Positions 26,660 to 36,728 are shown, counted from the stretch's first letter. The stretch is DNA of 58,883 bases from Arcobacteraceae bacterium (GCA_021107755.1 JAIOSF010000011.1:1-58883); one strand, 5' to 3'. Numbers and translations are program-made. The notes: a model not told the origin generated them from the letters alone.

Positions 26660-26836
26660 TTATATTTTTCTATTTTTTGGTTCATAGAAACTACACTCTA
26701 CTCCACTACTTTGTTTTACAACTATAGCTGGTAAAGCCTGAGACTTAAAACCATAAGCTCTACACCCATGTGGCTTGTTTTTTTCCCATGTCACATAGTA
26801 AGACTTACATCGTTGGCATATAATTCTTTTATCCAT
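26660..26836 (-). CDS. Small conserved zinc-ribbon-like protein
   Basis: A 58-residue protein beginning MDKRIICQRCKSYYVTW with four cysteines (CxxC, then C in HGCRAYGF and C in GVECSFYEP), which could bind one zinc or an Fe-S centre. Similar short proteins are widespread in proteobacteria but I know no function. The ATG at 26834-26836 is preferred over TTG six bases upstream. Confidence 0.6.
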   Translation of the reverse strand: MDKRIICQRCKSYYVTWEKNKPHGCRAYGFKSQALPAIVVKQSSGVECSFYEPKNRKI

Positions 26837-27073
26837 AGTCAATATTATAATTAAATATGTTTTAAGAAGAGTTTATATAGAATAATTCTTAATATTAGAG
26901 TATAGGTTAATCTGCATTCAGTTTTTAAGATTGAAACTTATTAGTAGTTAAATAGTGTCGAATAGTTACACTTTGCTATACTCCACTACAAAAAAAACTA
27001 ATCATTTAAATTTTATAATCTTAATTATGCTAATTTAATTACTTATAAATATGATAGATTTTAGGGAAACATT

Positions 27074-28015
27074 ATGACAAATAGAAAAGTTGGGATTATT
27101 GGTGCAGGAGCAGTAGGAGCAACAGCTGCATTTAGTTTAGCGATGACTGGAACTTGTAACGAAATAATCCTTTATGATATAGATACAGATATTGCTATTG
27201 GAAAAGCTATAGATATCGAACAAGCAACTTCATTCTCTCCATCTGGTACAAAAGTTTGGGGAGCAGAACAACCATCTGATATGAAAAATTGTGATATTGT
27301 AGTTATAACTGCAGGAGTTCCAAGAACAGGAGAGATGACAAGAGAAGATTTACTCCTTATAAATGCAAAAATAACTAAAGAGGTAGTTGAAAATATAAAA
27401 CTATACTCACCTAATGCAATAATTATCTGTGTATCAAATCCATTAGATGTGATGAGTTATGTTTGTCACAAAATCACAGGATGGGATAGTAGTAGGATTA
27501 TTGGTATGGCTGGAGCTTTAGATAGTTCTAGAATGGCATATCAAATCAACAACCACCTAGGATATGGAAGAGCACAGACACGAGCTATGGTTATAGGTGA
27601 TCACGGTGAAAATATGATACCTGTACCATCACTCTCTTCAATTGGTGGAGTTCCAATTACAGAGATAATCTCAAAAGAGAATATGGAGCAAATTATTGCT
27701 CGAACTAAAACAGGAGGAGCTGTAATAGTAAAACATCTAGGAACTAGTGCCTATTATGCACCAGGAAGATGTGTAGCTGTTATGGTTGAAGCTATTTTAA
27801 ATGATAGTCAAATTATTATCCCATCATCTGTTTTACTTAATGGTGAATATGGATATAAAGATGTATCAGTTGGTGTTCCTATCATTGTTGGAAAAAATGG
27901 AGTTGAAAAAATTATCGAACTAGAGTTAGATGAAGAACTTCAAGACAAATTTAAACAGTCTGTTACAACCATAAAAAAAGGTATTGAGGTTTTAACTAAG
28001 AATAATTTTTTCTAA
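27074..28015 (+). CDS. mdh: Malate dehydrogenase
   Basis: A 313-residue LDH/MDH-fold dehydrogenase: the NAD-binding GAGAVGATAAF at the N-terminus, VPRTGEMTREDLL with the substrate Arg typical of MDH, SNPLDVMSY and the catalytic His in GDHGENMIP. It interconverts malate and oxaloacetate. AGGGAAAC precedes the ATG and a strong terminator follows, so it is a single-gene unit. The 231-base region upstream (26843-27073) shows only AT-rich promoter-like sequence. Confidence 0.93.
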   Translation: MTNRKVGIIGAGAVGATAAFSLAMTGTCNEIILYDIDTDIAIGKAIDIEQATSFSPSGTKVWGAEQPSDMKNCDIVVITAGVPRTGEMTREDLLLINAKITKEVVENIKLYSPNAIIICVSNPLDVMSYVCHKITGWDSSRIIGMAGALDSSRMAYQINNHLGYGRAQTRAMVIGDHGENMIPVPSLSSIGGVPITEIISKENMEQIIARTKTGGAVIVKHLGTSAYYAPGRCVAVMVEAILNDSQIIIPSSVLLNGEYGYKDVSVGVPIIVGKNGVEKIIELELDEELQDKFKQSVTTIKKGIEVLTKNNFF

Positions 28016-28045
28016 TAACTAAAACAAAAAGTAGCAAAACTACAC

Positions 28046-28080
28046 AAAAAAGGATAAGCAAAAAAGCTTATCCTTTTTTT
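28046..28080 (+). terminator. Rho-independent terminator after mdh
   Basis: GGATAAGC and GCTTATCC pair around an A6-rich loop and are followed by a T run. Confidence 0.9.
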
Positions 28081-28146
28081 TATAGTTTATTAACTAGTTT
28101 GATGATATTATTAAGTCATAAAATATTTTAGTAATATGGAGTTTAC

Positions 28147-28998
28147 ATGAGAGTAATAGAGTTTAACGATGTAGTAAAAGCTGTTAGAGATATCATTGTT
28201 CACTGTGGAACGGACTTACCACAAGATGCTTATGATGCTTTAAAACAAGCTATGGAAGATGAGAAATCACCGGTATCAAAAGAGGTATTAAAACAAATTT
28301 TAGAAAATGCAGATATTGCAAAAGATGAGAAAAGACCTTTGTGTCAAGATACAGGACTTGCAGTGTTTTTTGTAAAAGTTGGTGATGAAGTAAAAATTAA
28401 TGGTGGACTTCTAAAAGATGCTATAAATAAAGGGACAGAACAAGGGTATACAGATGCTTATCTTAGAGCTAGTACATGTGAGCCATTCAGTCGTGCAAAT
28501 CTAAAAGATACAGTTGGATATAACCTACCAGCAATTATCCATTTTGATATTGTTGCTGGAGATAAAATAGACATCGAATATGCAGCAAAAGGTGGTGGAA
28601 GTGAAAATGTATCACGAGCTACAGTATTTCCACCAGCTGCTGGGAAAGATGGAATTGTTGAGTATGTAAAAGAGGTTATTTCAAATGCTGGACCAAATCC
28701 TTGTCCTCCTATTACAGTTGGAGTTGGGATTGGTGGTACTTTTGAAAAAGCTGCTATTAGTTCAAAGCATGCTCTTTTTAGAACATTAGGGACACATAAT
28801 GAAGATCCAGAGATGGATGAGTTAGAGCAAAGAATCTTAACTGAGATAAACAATCTTGGTATTGGTGCTATGGGTATGGGTGGAACAAAAACAGCTCTTG
28901 CAGTTCATATAGAATCAAATCCATGTCATATAGCTAGTTTACCAGTATCTGTAAATGTTCAGTGTCATAGTTCTAGACACACACATATCACAATTTAA
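28147..28998 (+). CDS. Fumarate hydratase class I, alpha subunit
   Basis: A 283-residue Fe-S hydro-lyase alpha subunit with the cluster-binding cysteines in RPLCQDTGLAVFF, RASTCEPFSR and PNPCPPITVGVGIGG. Together with the beta subunit 13 bases downstream it makes the oxygen-sensitive [4Fe-4S] fumarase that hydrates fumarate to malate; a tartrate dehydratase is the other family option, but the TCA neighbours favour fumarase. TGGAG before the ATG. Confidence 0.92.
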   Translation: MRVIEFNDVVKAVRDIIVHCGTDLPQDAYDALKQAMEDEKSPVSKEVLKQILENADIAKDEKRPLCQDTGLAVFFVKVGDEVKINGGLLKDAINKGTEQGYTDAYLRASTCEPFSRANLKDTVGYNLPAIIHFDIVAGDKIDIEYAAKGGGSENVSRATVFPPAAGKDGIVEYVKEVISNAGPNPCPPITVGVGIGGTFEKAAISSKHALFRTLGTHNEDPEMDELEQRILTEINNLGIGAMGMGGTKTALAVHIESNPCHIASLPVSVNVQCHSSRHTHITI

Positions 28999-29011
28999 GA
29001 GGCAATGAAAA

Positions 29012-29569
29012 ATGAGTAAAACATATAATTTAACAACTCCATTAACAGAAGAACAAACAAGAATTTTAAAAGCTGGCGATATAGTATATCTTAGTGGTGT
29101 AATATTTACAGCTCGTGATGCTGCACATAAAAGACTTGTTGATTTAATAGAAGCTGGAGAGGAGCTTCCTTTTGATTTAGAAGGAAGTGTAATATATTTT
29201 GTAGGACCAACACCTCCAAAACCAGGTGACCCTATAGGAAGTGCTGGACCAACTACAAGTTACAGAATGGATAGTTACTCCCCAACTATGTTAAAACATG
29301 GTAGTAAAGGGATGATAGGAAAAGGGAAAAGAAACCAAGATGTAAAAGATGCTTGTAAAGAGTATGGTGGAATTTATTTTGGTGCAACAGGTGGTGCTGG
29401 TGCACTTCTTGGGAAACAGATTAAATCTGCTGAAGTTATTGCGTATCCAGAATTGGGACCTGAAGCTGTTAGAAAACTTGAAGTTGAAAACTTTCCAGTA
29501 ACAGTTATCAATGATACTTATGGTGCGGATCTTTATCAAATGGGTCGAGAGCAGTATGAGATAAAATAA
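29012..29569 (+). CDS. Fumarate hydratase class I, beta subunit
   Basis: A 185-residue beta subunit (swivelling domain) with YFVGPTPPKPGDPIGSAGPTTSYRMD and GKGKRNQDVKDACKEYGGIYFGATGGAGALL, the usual sequence around the active-site residues. Full length. It completes the two-subunit enzyme with the gene just upstream. Confidence 0.92.
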   Translation: MSKTYNLTTPLTEEQTRILKAGDIVYLSGVIFTARDAAHKRLVDLIEAGEELPFDLEGSVIYFVGPTPPKPGDPIGSAGPTTSYRMDSYSPTMLKHGSKGMIGKGKRNQDVKDACKEYGGIYFGATGGAGALLGKQIKSAEVIAYPELGPEAVRKLEVENFPVTVINDTYGADLYQMGREQYEIK

Positions 29570-29592
29570 AGTAATACTAAATGTATTACTTT
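29568..29592 (+). terminator. AT-rich hairpin at the end of the fumarase operon
   Basis: AAAGTAATAC and GTATTACTTT form a perfect 10-bp stem with a TAAAT loop overlapping the stop. The T run is short, so it may be a terminator or an mRNA 3'-end stabiliser. A 14-base sequence TTATAARYCAAAGT is repeated 41 bases apart at 29591 and 29632, and a second small hairpin TCTAG-N8-CTAGA follows near 29645. Confidence 0.55.
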
Positions 29593-29743
29593 ATAAGCCA
29601 AAGTAAAATAACAATAATTCAATCTACTATTTTATAAATCAAAGTCTAGTATCAACGCTAGATTTTAAATAATTATCTCAAAAAATTAATCATGATTTAA
29701 CATAATTTTTTATACACTTAAGTATTAATAGAAAGGATTTGAA

Positions 29744-30049
29744 ATGATTAATTTAAAATATGTAATATATAATTCGCTATTGATTGCTACTTGTAGTATA
29801 ACTTTACATGCTTCACAGTTAAGTGACGATGCCTTAAAAGGTAAGGAGTTATTTAATAAAGCAAATTGTAAAAAATGTCACATTGTAGATGGAGAGTTTG
29901 ATAAGATGAACCAGAAGGTTCAAAATATTAAAAACTTAGCATCATGGGTAAGTGCATGTGACAATTCTCTCCAGATTGGATGGTTTCCAGAGGAACAAGA
30001 GAAAGTAACAAAGTATCTAAACGAAACACATTATAAGTTAGAAAAGTAA
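29744..30049 (+). CDS. Small periplasmic c-type cytochrome
   Basis: A 101-residue exported protein (signal peptide about residues 1-23) with one haem-binding motif CKKCH (42-46) preceded by GKELFNKAN as in class I cytochromes c. No Met is placed at the usual distance for the distal haem ligand; the only later Met is close to the haem motif, so the sixth ligand is unclear. It ends in LNETHYKLEK. It probably shuttles electrons in the periplasm. AAAGGA precedes the ATG. Confidence 0.8.
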   Translation: MINLKYVIYNSLLIATCSITLHASQLSDDALKGKELFNKANCKKCHIVDGEFDKMNQKVQNIKNLASWVSACDNSLQIGWFPEEQEKVTKYLNETHYKLEK

Positions 30050-30120
30050 CATTTTTCTAACTTTTGATACAATTTGTAACTTATTTTACCTAAAAATATA
30101 TTTTTAATAAAAATCTAAAA

Positions 30121-30147
30121 CTAGTTAAATGACTAACTAGCTATAAT
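30121..30147 (+). promoter_or_regulatory. Inverted repeat and -10 of sucCD
   Basis: CTAGTTA-N6-TAACTAG (30121-30140) is a perfect 7-bp inverted repeat that ends one base before TATAAT (30142-30147), so it fills the -35/spacer region of the promoter. Its size and place suggest a dimeric regulator binding site. A half-site TAACTAG also occurs upstream of the fumarase genes at 28091-28097. Confidence 0.6.
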
Positions 30148-30181
30148 TTTTTAAATTCAAATCTAGTCAACAGGAGAAACG

Positions 30182-31354
30182 ATGAATATTCACGAATATC
30201 AAGCGAAACAAATTTTTGCTAAATACGGCGTACCTACTCCAAGAGGTATCGTTGCAAATACACCATCACAAGCAGTTGCGGCTGCACATGAATTAGGTGG
30301 AAGCATTTGGGTCGTTAAAGCTCAAATCCATGCAGGTGGAAGAGGACTTGGTGGTGGAGTAAAAGTTGCTAAATCAATCGAAGAGGTTGAACAACTAGCA
30401 AGTGAAATTTTACACATGACTTTAGTAACACACCAAACAGGACCTGAAGGGAAAGAGGTACATAAAGTATATATCGAAGAGGGAGCTGATATCAAAGATG
30501 AGCTTTACCTAGGTGTAGTTTTAGATAGAGCTAAAGAGATGCCAGTTATTATGGCGTCTACCCAAGGTGGTATGGAGATAGAAAAAGTAGCAGAAGAGTC
30601 ACCAGAAAAAATCATTAAAGTTGCAGTTGACCCTGCAATTGGATTCCAAGGTTTTCATGGTCGAGCACTAGTTTTTGGACTAGGTATCACAGATAAAGCT
30701 GAACAAAGTAAATTTATAAAATTTGCAAAAGCATTATATACTGTTTATATGGAAAATGATGCTGAGATGATTGAGATAAATCCTCTTATTAAAACAGGAG
30801 CTGGAGATTTCTTAGCACTTGATGGAAAAATGGGATTTGATGATTCTGCACTAGGAAGACACCCTGATATTGAAGATATGAGAGATATTAGTGAAGAAGA
30901 CCATGATGAAAGAGAAGCTAGTCAATATGGTCTTTCATATATTTCACTTGATGGTGAAATTGGTTGTATGGTAAATGGTGCTGGTCTTGCTATGGGTACT
31001 ATGGATACTATTAACTATATGGGTGGAACACCTGCAAACTTCCTTGATGTTGGTGGAAAAGCAAATGCTGAGACTGTTGCAAAAGGTTTTGAAATTATTT
31101 TAAAAAATCCAAAAGTAAAAGCAATTTTTGTTAATATTTTTGGTGGTATTGTAAGATGTGATAGAATTGCTAATGGTATACTAGAAGCTACAAAAATGGT
31201 AGATGTAAGAGTCCCTGTTATTGTAAGACTTGATGGAACAAATGCACCAGAAGCAGCAGAGATACTTAAAAATGCTGGAATATCAAATGTAATTAGTGCA
31301 ACAGATTTAGGTGATGGTGCGAAAAAAGCAGTTGAAGCTGCGGCAGCACAATAA
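30182..31354 (+). CDS. sucC: Succinyl-CoA synthetase (ADP-forming), beta subunit
   Basis: A 390-residue full-length beta subunit: N-terminal ATP-grasp domain (MNIHEYQAKQIFAKYGVPTP, VKAQIHAGGRGLGGGVK) and C-terminal CoA-ligase domain (FVNIFGGIVRCDRIANGI). With SucD it interconverts succinyl-CoA and succinate with ATP formation. CAGGAGAAA is the ribosome-binding site. It is the first gene of sucCD. Confidence 0.96.
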   Translation: MNIHEYQAKQIFAKYGVPTPRGIVANTPSQAVAAAHELGGSIWVVKAQIHAGGRGLGGGVKVAKSIEEVEQLASEILHMTLVTHQTGPEGKEVHKVYIEEGADIKDELYLGVVLDRAKEMPVIMASTQGGMEIEKVAEESPEKIIKVAVDPAIGFQGFHGRALVFGLGITDKAEQSKFIKFAKALYTVYMENDAEMIEINPLIKTGAGDFLALDGKMGFDDSALGRHPDIEDMRDISEEDHDEREASQYGLSYISLDGEIGCMVNGAGLAMGTMDTINYMGGTPANFLDVGGKANAETVAKGFEIILKNPKVKAIFVNIFGGIVRCDRIANGILEATKMVDVRVPVIVRLDGTNAPEAAEILKNAGISNVISATDLGDGAKKAVEAAAAQ

Positions 31355-31367
31355 GGGAGTATAATAG

Positions 31368-32240
31368 ATGTCAATTTTAGTAAATAAAGATACAAAAGTA
31401 ATCGTTCAAGGTTTCACTGGTAAAGAGGGAACTTTTCATGCTGAGCAATGTATAGCTTATGGAACAAATATTGTGGGTGGTGTTACTCCCAATAAAGGTG
31501 GTCAAGAGCATTTAGGTAAACCTGTATTTAATACTGTTCAATGTGCTGTAGATGCAACGGGTGCAACAGTGTCTATGATATTTGTGCCGCCTGTTTTTGT
31601 GGCAGATGCTGTTATGGAAGCTGCTGATGCAGGGATTGAACTAGCTGTTATTATTACAGAAGGTGCTCCTGTTAGAGATATGCAAGCTGCAAAAGCATAT
31701 GCTATGAAACATGGTATGATGACAATTGGACCAAACTGTCCAGGAATTATTACAGCTGAAGAATGTAAAATAGGTATTATGCCAGGTGCAATTTTCAAAA
31801 AAGGAAATGTAGGTCTTATCTCTAAAAGTGGAACATTAACATATGAAGGTGCAAACCAAGTGTGTAATGAAGGTTTTGGTATTACAACTGCTGTTGGTAT
31901 TGGTGGAGATCCAATTATTGGATTATCATACAAACAACTTCTTCCTATGTTTGAAGCAGATCCAGAAACAGAAGCAATTGTTATGATTGGTGAGATTGGT
32001 GGAGATTTAGAGATACAAGCTGCTGCTTATATCAAAGAGAACATCACAAAACCAGTTGTAGCATTTATTGCTGGTCAAACTGCGCCTAAAGGGAAAAGAA
32101 TGGGTCATGCTGGTGCTATCGTAAGTGGCGGTGCTGGAACTGCAGCTGAAAAAATGGCTGCTTTAGAAGCTGCTGGAGTTAGAGTTGTTGTAAGTCCAGC
32201 TGAAATTGGAAAAGCTGTAAAAGAAGTTTTAACCAAATAA
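31368..32240 (+). CDS. sucD: Succinyl-CoA synthetase, alpha subunit
   Basis: A 290-residue alpha subunit with the CoA-binding N-terminal domain ([26 protein letters not shown]) and the phospho-His in [15 protein letters not shown]. It follows sucC by 13 bases and is followed by a strong terminator. Confidence 0.96.
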   Translation: MSILVNKDTKVIVQGFTGKEGTFHAEQCIAYGTNIVGGVTPNKGGQEHLGKPVFNTVQCAVDATGATVSMIFVPPVFVADAVMEAADAGIELAVIITEGAPVRDMQAAKAYAMKHGMMTIGPNCPGIITAEECKIGIMPGAIFKKGNVGLISKSGTLTYEGANQVCNEGFGITTAVGIGGDPIIGLSYKQLLPMFEADPETEAIVMIGEIGGDLEIQAAAYIKENITKPVVAFIAGQTAPKGKRMGHAGAIVSGGAGTAAEKMAALEAAGVRVVVSPAEIGKAVKEVLTK

Positions 32241-32258
32241 CTTTATTAAGTTTGCAGT

Positions 32259-32294
32259 AAAAAGCCCCTTTGAGTTTCAAAGGGGCTTTTTTTA
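32259..32294. terminator. Bidirectional rho-independent terminator
   Basis: A 15-bp perfect stem (AAAAAGCCCCTTTGA and its complement) with a GTT loop and T runs on both strands. It lies between the ends of sucD and the convergent sensor cyclase gene and can serve both. Confidence 0.95.
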
Positions 32295-32307
32295 TACAAA
32301 ATATTTT

Positions 32308-35300
32308 CTAACTTAAATCTTTATCTTTATATAGAATAGCTTGATTACGACCACTTTCTTTTGCTTGATAAAGTGCCAAGTCTGCAAAATGGTAAATCTC
32401 TTTCATGTTAGCTAGTTTTTCACCACTATCAGTATAAAGACCAATAGATACAGTTATATAGTCACTTGCCTTATTATATTTATGTTCAAGATTTAAAGCT
32501 TCTATACTCTCATTAACTAGTTTTGCAAACTTAACTGCATCTTCCTCAAAATATTGTGTAAAGGTAATAGCAAACTCTTCTCCACCAATTCTATACGCAA
32601 TATCAGAAGAGCGCTGACATATTTTTTGCAACTCTTTACCAACCTCTTCTAATACATAATCACCTTTTTGATGACCGTAATTATCATTATATTGTTTAAA
32701 AAAATCAATATCTAATATCATTAAACCAAAAGTATGATTATCTCTTTTTGCTCTATTGAGCTCTTTTTCAAATACTTCATTAAAATATCGCTTATTATAA
32801 AGTTTAGTTAACTCATCTTTGATAGATAACTCTTCAACAAGTTTCTTATTGGTAATATCATGTCTGATTGCAGTGTATCCTGTTATATTTTTATCATCAT
32901 CAAATATAGGTGAGATAACAGCATCAACCCAGTAGAATGTTCCATTTTTATTTTTATTTTTAATCTCACCTTTCCAAGTTTTTCCAGATGTAATCGTCGA
33001 CCATAAATCTTCAAATAATTCTTTTGGGGTATCTGGATGTCTTATAATATTATGTCTTTTCCCTATAAGTTCTGCTTTTGTATACCCACTAATATCACAA
33101 AAGGCTTGCGATACATAAGTTATTACTCCTCTTTTGTCTGTTGTTGAAGTTAAAACATTCTCATCTACCACTTCGATATATTCAGATAACCGATTATTTA
33201 TCTGCTTAACTTCTAAATTAACTTTATTTATAGCCCTATTTTTTATAATTACAGTTAGAATAATTACTAAAAATACACTCACTATATAAAAAAGCAATTT
33301 ATAGTTCATCTGCTCTTCATACTTAATAGATAGCCACTTATTTAATATCTCTTGATTTTTTTCTGCAGATATGTTATTAATTAGTTTATTAAAAATATCT
33401 TTTAGTATTGGTTCGTCATTTCTTGTTGCTATTGGTAATCCAACACTCTCTTGTAGTTTTCCATCTATTTTCAGATTTCCTAAAAAATGTTCTTGAATGT
33501 TATACCCAATTACTGGTAATACACCAATACATCCATATACACTCCCTTTATTTACTTTTGAAAGTCCATCGTAAATATCTTTTACTTCAACTATTTTAAT
33601 ACTTGGGTATTGTTTCTTTAATACCTCTATATATGCAAAACCTTTTACAATAGCAAAAGTTTCAGATAACACATCTGAAATATCATTTATAAAAGGTTTA
33701 TTTTGTTTAGTTGCGATAACTAAAGGTATATCCATAATATTTTGTGTGAAGCTAAACTCTTTTCTTCTCTCATTTGTATCCATCATAATTGTTACAAAAT
33801 CACATTTTCTATTTTTAGCAGATTCTATTGTATCTGTCCACTCTTGCGTTTTATATATCTTCATTGAGATAGGTAAGTTCTTTTCAAACTCTTTTATATA
33901 TTGAGATGTCATACCAATATGTTGTTCATTCTCTATTTTTTCAAATGGTAACCAATTTGGATTGATACAATATTTGAGTTCTTTTTTTTGTTTAAGATAT
34001 GCTAGTTCTTCATCATTCCATTGAATAGTATTTTCAGACTTAACATTTAACCACTTTTTTTGTAATGAAAGAAGCTCATTAAAAGATAAAGAGGAGTTTG
34101 CTTTCTCTAAAATTGACTTTAAGAGATAATTATCTTTAGCAATTCCAAAATATGCACCCGTATTTTGAGGGATATGTGCTACTTGGTCCATCTTTAATGT
34201 TTTTAAGTTTCCTAGCCATCCACTATTTTTATAATACTCTACCGTTGCTAAATTATCTATTACAGCATCTGCTTTCCCAGACGCAACAGCTTCTACAGCT
34301 TCTTTAACAGTTGGAGTAGCTAATAACTTTTGATTTGGATATTTATCTTGTAAAATACGGTGAAGAAATGTATTTTTTAACACAGAGATAGTTTTGTCTT
34401 TTAAATCATCAAAAGAGTTTATACCACTCTCTTTTATTACCCCTAATGCTACTTGATAATTAAAATTGTTTATATCTGTATAGGTAATAAATTTCTTTCT
34501 CTCTTCAGTAATTGCTACACCAGGAATTAAGTCGAGTTGTTTGTTTTTTAACATCACTAATGATTCTTCCCATGTTTTACCAGTTATAAACTCAATTTGA
34601 ATACCTAAAACTTTTCCAATTAACCGAACATAATCAACTGAGTATCCTAATACTTTATTATTCTCATTAAAATTATAAGGGGGAAATGAGGATAAATTTT
34701 GAACTTTTAATATTGGGTTGTTTTTTAAATATTCTTTTTCCTCTTTTGTTAAATCTATGGAGTGGTGATTATTTACATACTCTTCAAAAATAAAATCTTG
34801 TATCTCAAATTTATCTTTTGAAAGTCCATATTCTTCATATAAATTATAAGTATATTGTATTCTTCCCCTATCAATAGTTCCCAAAGGGATAGTATCTTTT
34901 AATATAAGTTGTTCAATTGCATTTGCTTCAAATCTCAAATGTTCAATTGATTTAGTTTTATTATACTTTTTGTGAATTAATTGAATAATCTCTTCTTTAT
35001 TATTTAAAGCATACTTCCATCCTTTTAAAGTTGCTTCTTTAAATCGTTTTACTCGCAGAGGATGTTTCTCTACCTCATTTTGATTGGTAAACAACATATC
35101 ACCATATAAATCAAAACCATAATTCATTGGGTTTATAATATTAATTCCTATATTTCTTTCTTGAAAATAAAATGGTTCATTACTCAAATAGGCAGGGGTG
35201 AGATCTACCTCTTTATTTATAAGCTTTAAATAGTCATTTTTCTCTCTTTTTCGAATAATATTAGGTTTAATATTTAGCTTTTTTAACATCGCTAAAATTG

Positions 35301-35712
35301 AAAAACCATCAGTATCATTTGGATAAAAAATCATATTCTTCTTATTTAATTCATAGGGTGAACTTATTCCACTACTTTTTAATGCTATTAAAACACTAGG
35401 TGAGTGTTGAAAAATTGGAGAGACAACTACTACTGGCTGTTTTTTTGCTTTATACAACATTAAAATAGAATCAGAAATTCCATATTGAGCTTCATTATTT
35501 ATAACCTGTTCTACATTATTGAATCGTATATCTCTTTGTTTAATGTCAACATCAAGTCCAACTTCGTCATAAAAGCCTTTCTCTTTGGCTGCATAATATC
35601 CTGCAAATTGAAACTGATGAAACCACTTAAGTTGTAATGTTACTTTTTCATTACCATACATAGAGGATATAAAAGATAACAACAATAAAATATATATAAC
35701 AAAAACCTTCAT
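32308..35712 (-). CDS. Sensor diguanylate cyclase with three periplasmic binding domains
   Basis: A 1134-residue one-component sensor. After a signal/anchor (residues 1-18) come an NMT1/THI5-type binding domain (KVTLQLKWFHQFQFAGYYAA), a first SBP_bac_3 domain (KVQNLSSFPPYNFNENNK) and a second SBP_bac_3 domain (KYCINPNWLPFEKIEN). A membrane segment (YKLLFYIVSVFLVIILTVII) leads to a PAS domain (GVITYVSQAFCDISGY) and a GGDEF domain with intact RIGGEEFAI. It should make c-di-GMP in response to periplasmic ligands. I choose ATG 35710-35712 with GGAGGT upstream over an upstream TTG. Terminator shared with sucD. Confidence 0.88.
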   Translation of the reverse strand: MKVFVIYILLLLSFISSMYGNEKVTLQLKWFHQFQFAGYYAAKEKGFYDEVGLDVDIKQRDIRFNNVEQVINNEAQYGISDSILMLYKAKKQPVVVVSPIFQHSPSVLIALKSSGISSPYELNKKNMIFYPNDTDGFSILAMLKKLNIKPNIIRKREKNDYLKLINKEVDLTPAYLSNEPFYFQERNIGINIINPMNYGFDLYGDMLFTNQNEVEKHPLRVKRFKEATLKGWKYALNNKEEIIQLIHKKYNKTKSIEHLRFEANAIEQLILKDTIPLGTIDRGRIQYTYNLYEEYGLSKDKFEIQDFIFEEYVNNHHSIDLTKEEKEYLKNNPILKVQNLSSFPPYNFNENNKVLGYSVDYVRLIGKVLGIQIEFITGKTWEESLVMLKNKQLDLIPGVAITEERKKFITYTDINNFNYQVALGVIKESGINSFDDLKDKTISVLKNTFLHRILQDKYPNQKLLATPTVKEAVEAVASGKADAVIDNLATVEYYKNSGWLGNLKTLKMDQVAHIPQNTGAYFGIAKDNYLLKSILEKANSSLSFNELLSLQKKWLNVKSENTIQWNDEELAYLKQKKELKYCINPNWLPFEKIENEQHIGMTSQYIKEFEKNLPISMKIYKTQEWTDTIESAKNRKCDFVTIMMDTNERRKEFSFTQNIMDIPLVIATKQNKPFINDISDVLSETFAIVKGFAYIEVLKKQYPSIKIVEVKDIYDGLSKVNKGSVYGCIGVLPVIGYNIQEHFLGNLKIDGKLQESVGLPIATRNDEPILKDIFNKLINNISAEKNQEILNKWLSIKYEEQMNYKLLFYIVSVFLVIILTVIIKNRAINKVNLEVKQINNRLSEYIEVVDENVLTSTTDKRGVITYVSQAFCDISGYTKAELIGKRHNIIRHPDTPKELFEDLWSTITSGKTWKGEIKNKNKNGTFYWVDAVISPIFDDDKNITGYTAIRHDITNKKLVEELSIKDELTKLYNKRYFNEVFEKELNRAKRDNHTFGLMILDIDFFKQYNDNYGHQKGDYVLEEVGKELQKICQRSSDIAYRIGGEEFAITFTQYFEEDAVKFAKLVNESIEALNLEHKYNKASDYITVSIGLYTDSGEKLANMKEIYHFADLALYQAKESGRNQAILYKDKDLS

Positions 35713-35830
35713 AAATACCTCCAAAATCAATTAACTTAATGATAACATATCTATATAAAATAAGAGCAAAGTTATAGGATAACTAAATTTGAGTATAATA
35801 AATACAATATTTCTATAAAAGGATTACTAT

Positions 35831-36700
35831 ATGTTACGCCATACAACAACAAATTTAAACAAACTAGTTATTATAATACTCTCACTTTTTCTTATCATCA
35901 TATCTTATACCGTTCAAATAGATCAAAAAGGGGAATCTATAGTTGAAGACTCTCTTAACAATGCAGTCAAAGTATTTGCTGTAGCAAAAGGTCTTAATGG
36001 TGCAATCTCATTAGCTCAAGGTACAGAGATAAATGCAGCAATTCTAACAATTAGTATAGGAGAAGTACTAGACCCTATTAATGATTTAGTGGAACAATTT
36101 TCTTGGATAATGTTAGCAAGTATTACCTCTTTAGGAATTCAAAAAATACTTTTAAATTTTGTTTCTGGAGATATTTTCACATTTATTGTTATTTTAGCTA
36201 TTGTTATTTTAAACATTTGGATGTTTGTAAGATTTACAAATGATGTTAAAATTAGGGATATATTTTTTAGGGTTACAATTATTCTAATCTTTTTACGATT
36301 TAGTATCCCTATAATGTCTATGTTAAACAGTTTTGTCTATGAACACTATGTAAAAAATGATTATAATATAGAGATAAATCAAAGTTTGATTGATAAGTCA
36401 TCACAAGAGATTAATAATATCACACAACAAACTATTGAAGATAAAAATGGTATAGATAAAACTAACAATGGTAGTTTATATGATTCTGTAAAAGAAACTT
36501 TTAATAGTGTTACAAATAATATTTTCAATCTAGAATATTATAAAAATAAAGTAAAAGAGTATCAAACAACCACAGAAAAGACAAGTGATTATATCTTAAA
36601 TCTTATAGTCGCCTTTAGTTTTAAAACAATATTTTTCCCACTTGTGTTTTTGTTTTTACTCTATCAACTTTTAAAAAGTGTTATTAGAATTGGGAAATAA
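35831..36700 (+). CDS. Hypothetical polytopic membrane protein
   Basis: A 289-residue protein with four predicted membrane segments (near residues 11-30, 117-136, 145-165 and 260-285). A charged, Asn/Lys-rich external or cytoplasmic loop lies between the third and fourth segments. No known motif. Good promoter (TATAAT near 35793), AAAGGA ribosome-binding site and a strong terminator make it a stand-alone gene. Function unknown. Confidence 0.65.
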   Translation: MLRHTTTNLNKLVIIILSLFLIIISYTVQIDQKGESIVEDSLNNAVKVFAVAKGLNGAISLAQGTEINAAILTISIGEVLDPINDLVEQFSWIMLASITSLGIQKILLNFVSGDIFTFIVILAIVILNIWMFVRFTNDVKIRDIFFRVTIILIFLRFSIPIMSMLNSFVYEHYVKNDYNIEINQSLIDKSSQEINNITQQTIEDKNGIDKTNNGSLYDSVKETFNSVTNNIFNLEYYKNKVKEYQTTTEKTSDYILNLIVAFSFKTIFFPLVFLFLLYQLLKSVIRIGK

Positions 36701-36728
36701 AAAAGGTGGTCAAAATGACCACCTTTTT
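36699..36728. terminator. Bidirectional rho-independent terminator
   Basis: AAAAAGGTGGTCA and its perfect complement around an AAA loop, with T runs on both strands. It ends the membrane-protein gene and the convergent fdhD-tupC operon; the tupC stop lies within it. Confidence 0.93.

Noticed and set aside
29591-29645. Tandem repeat or CRISPR-like array after fumarase
   Set aside because: Only two imperfect 14-base copies 41 bases apart are present and no further units or cas genes follow.
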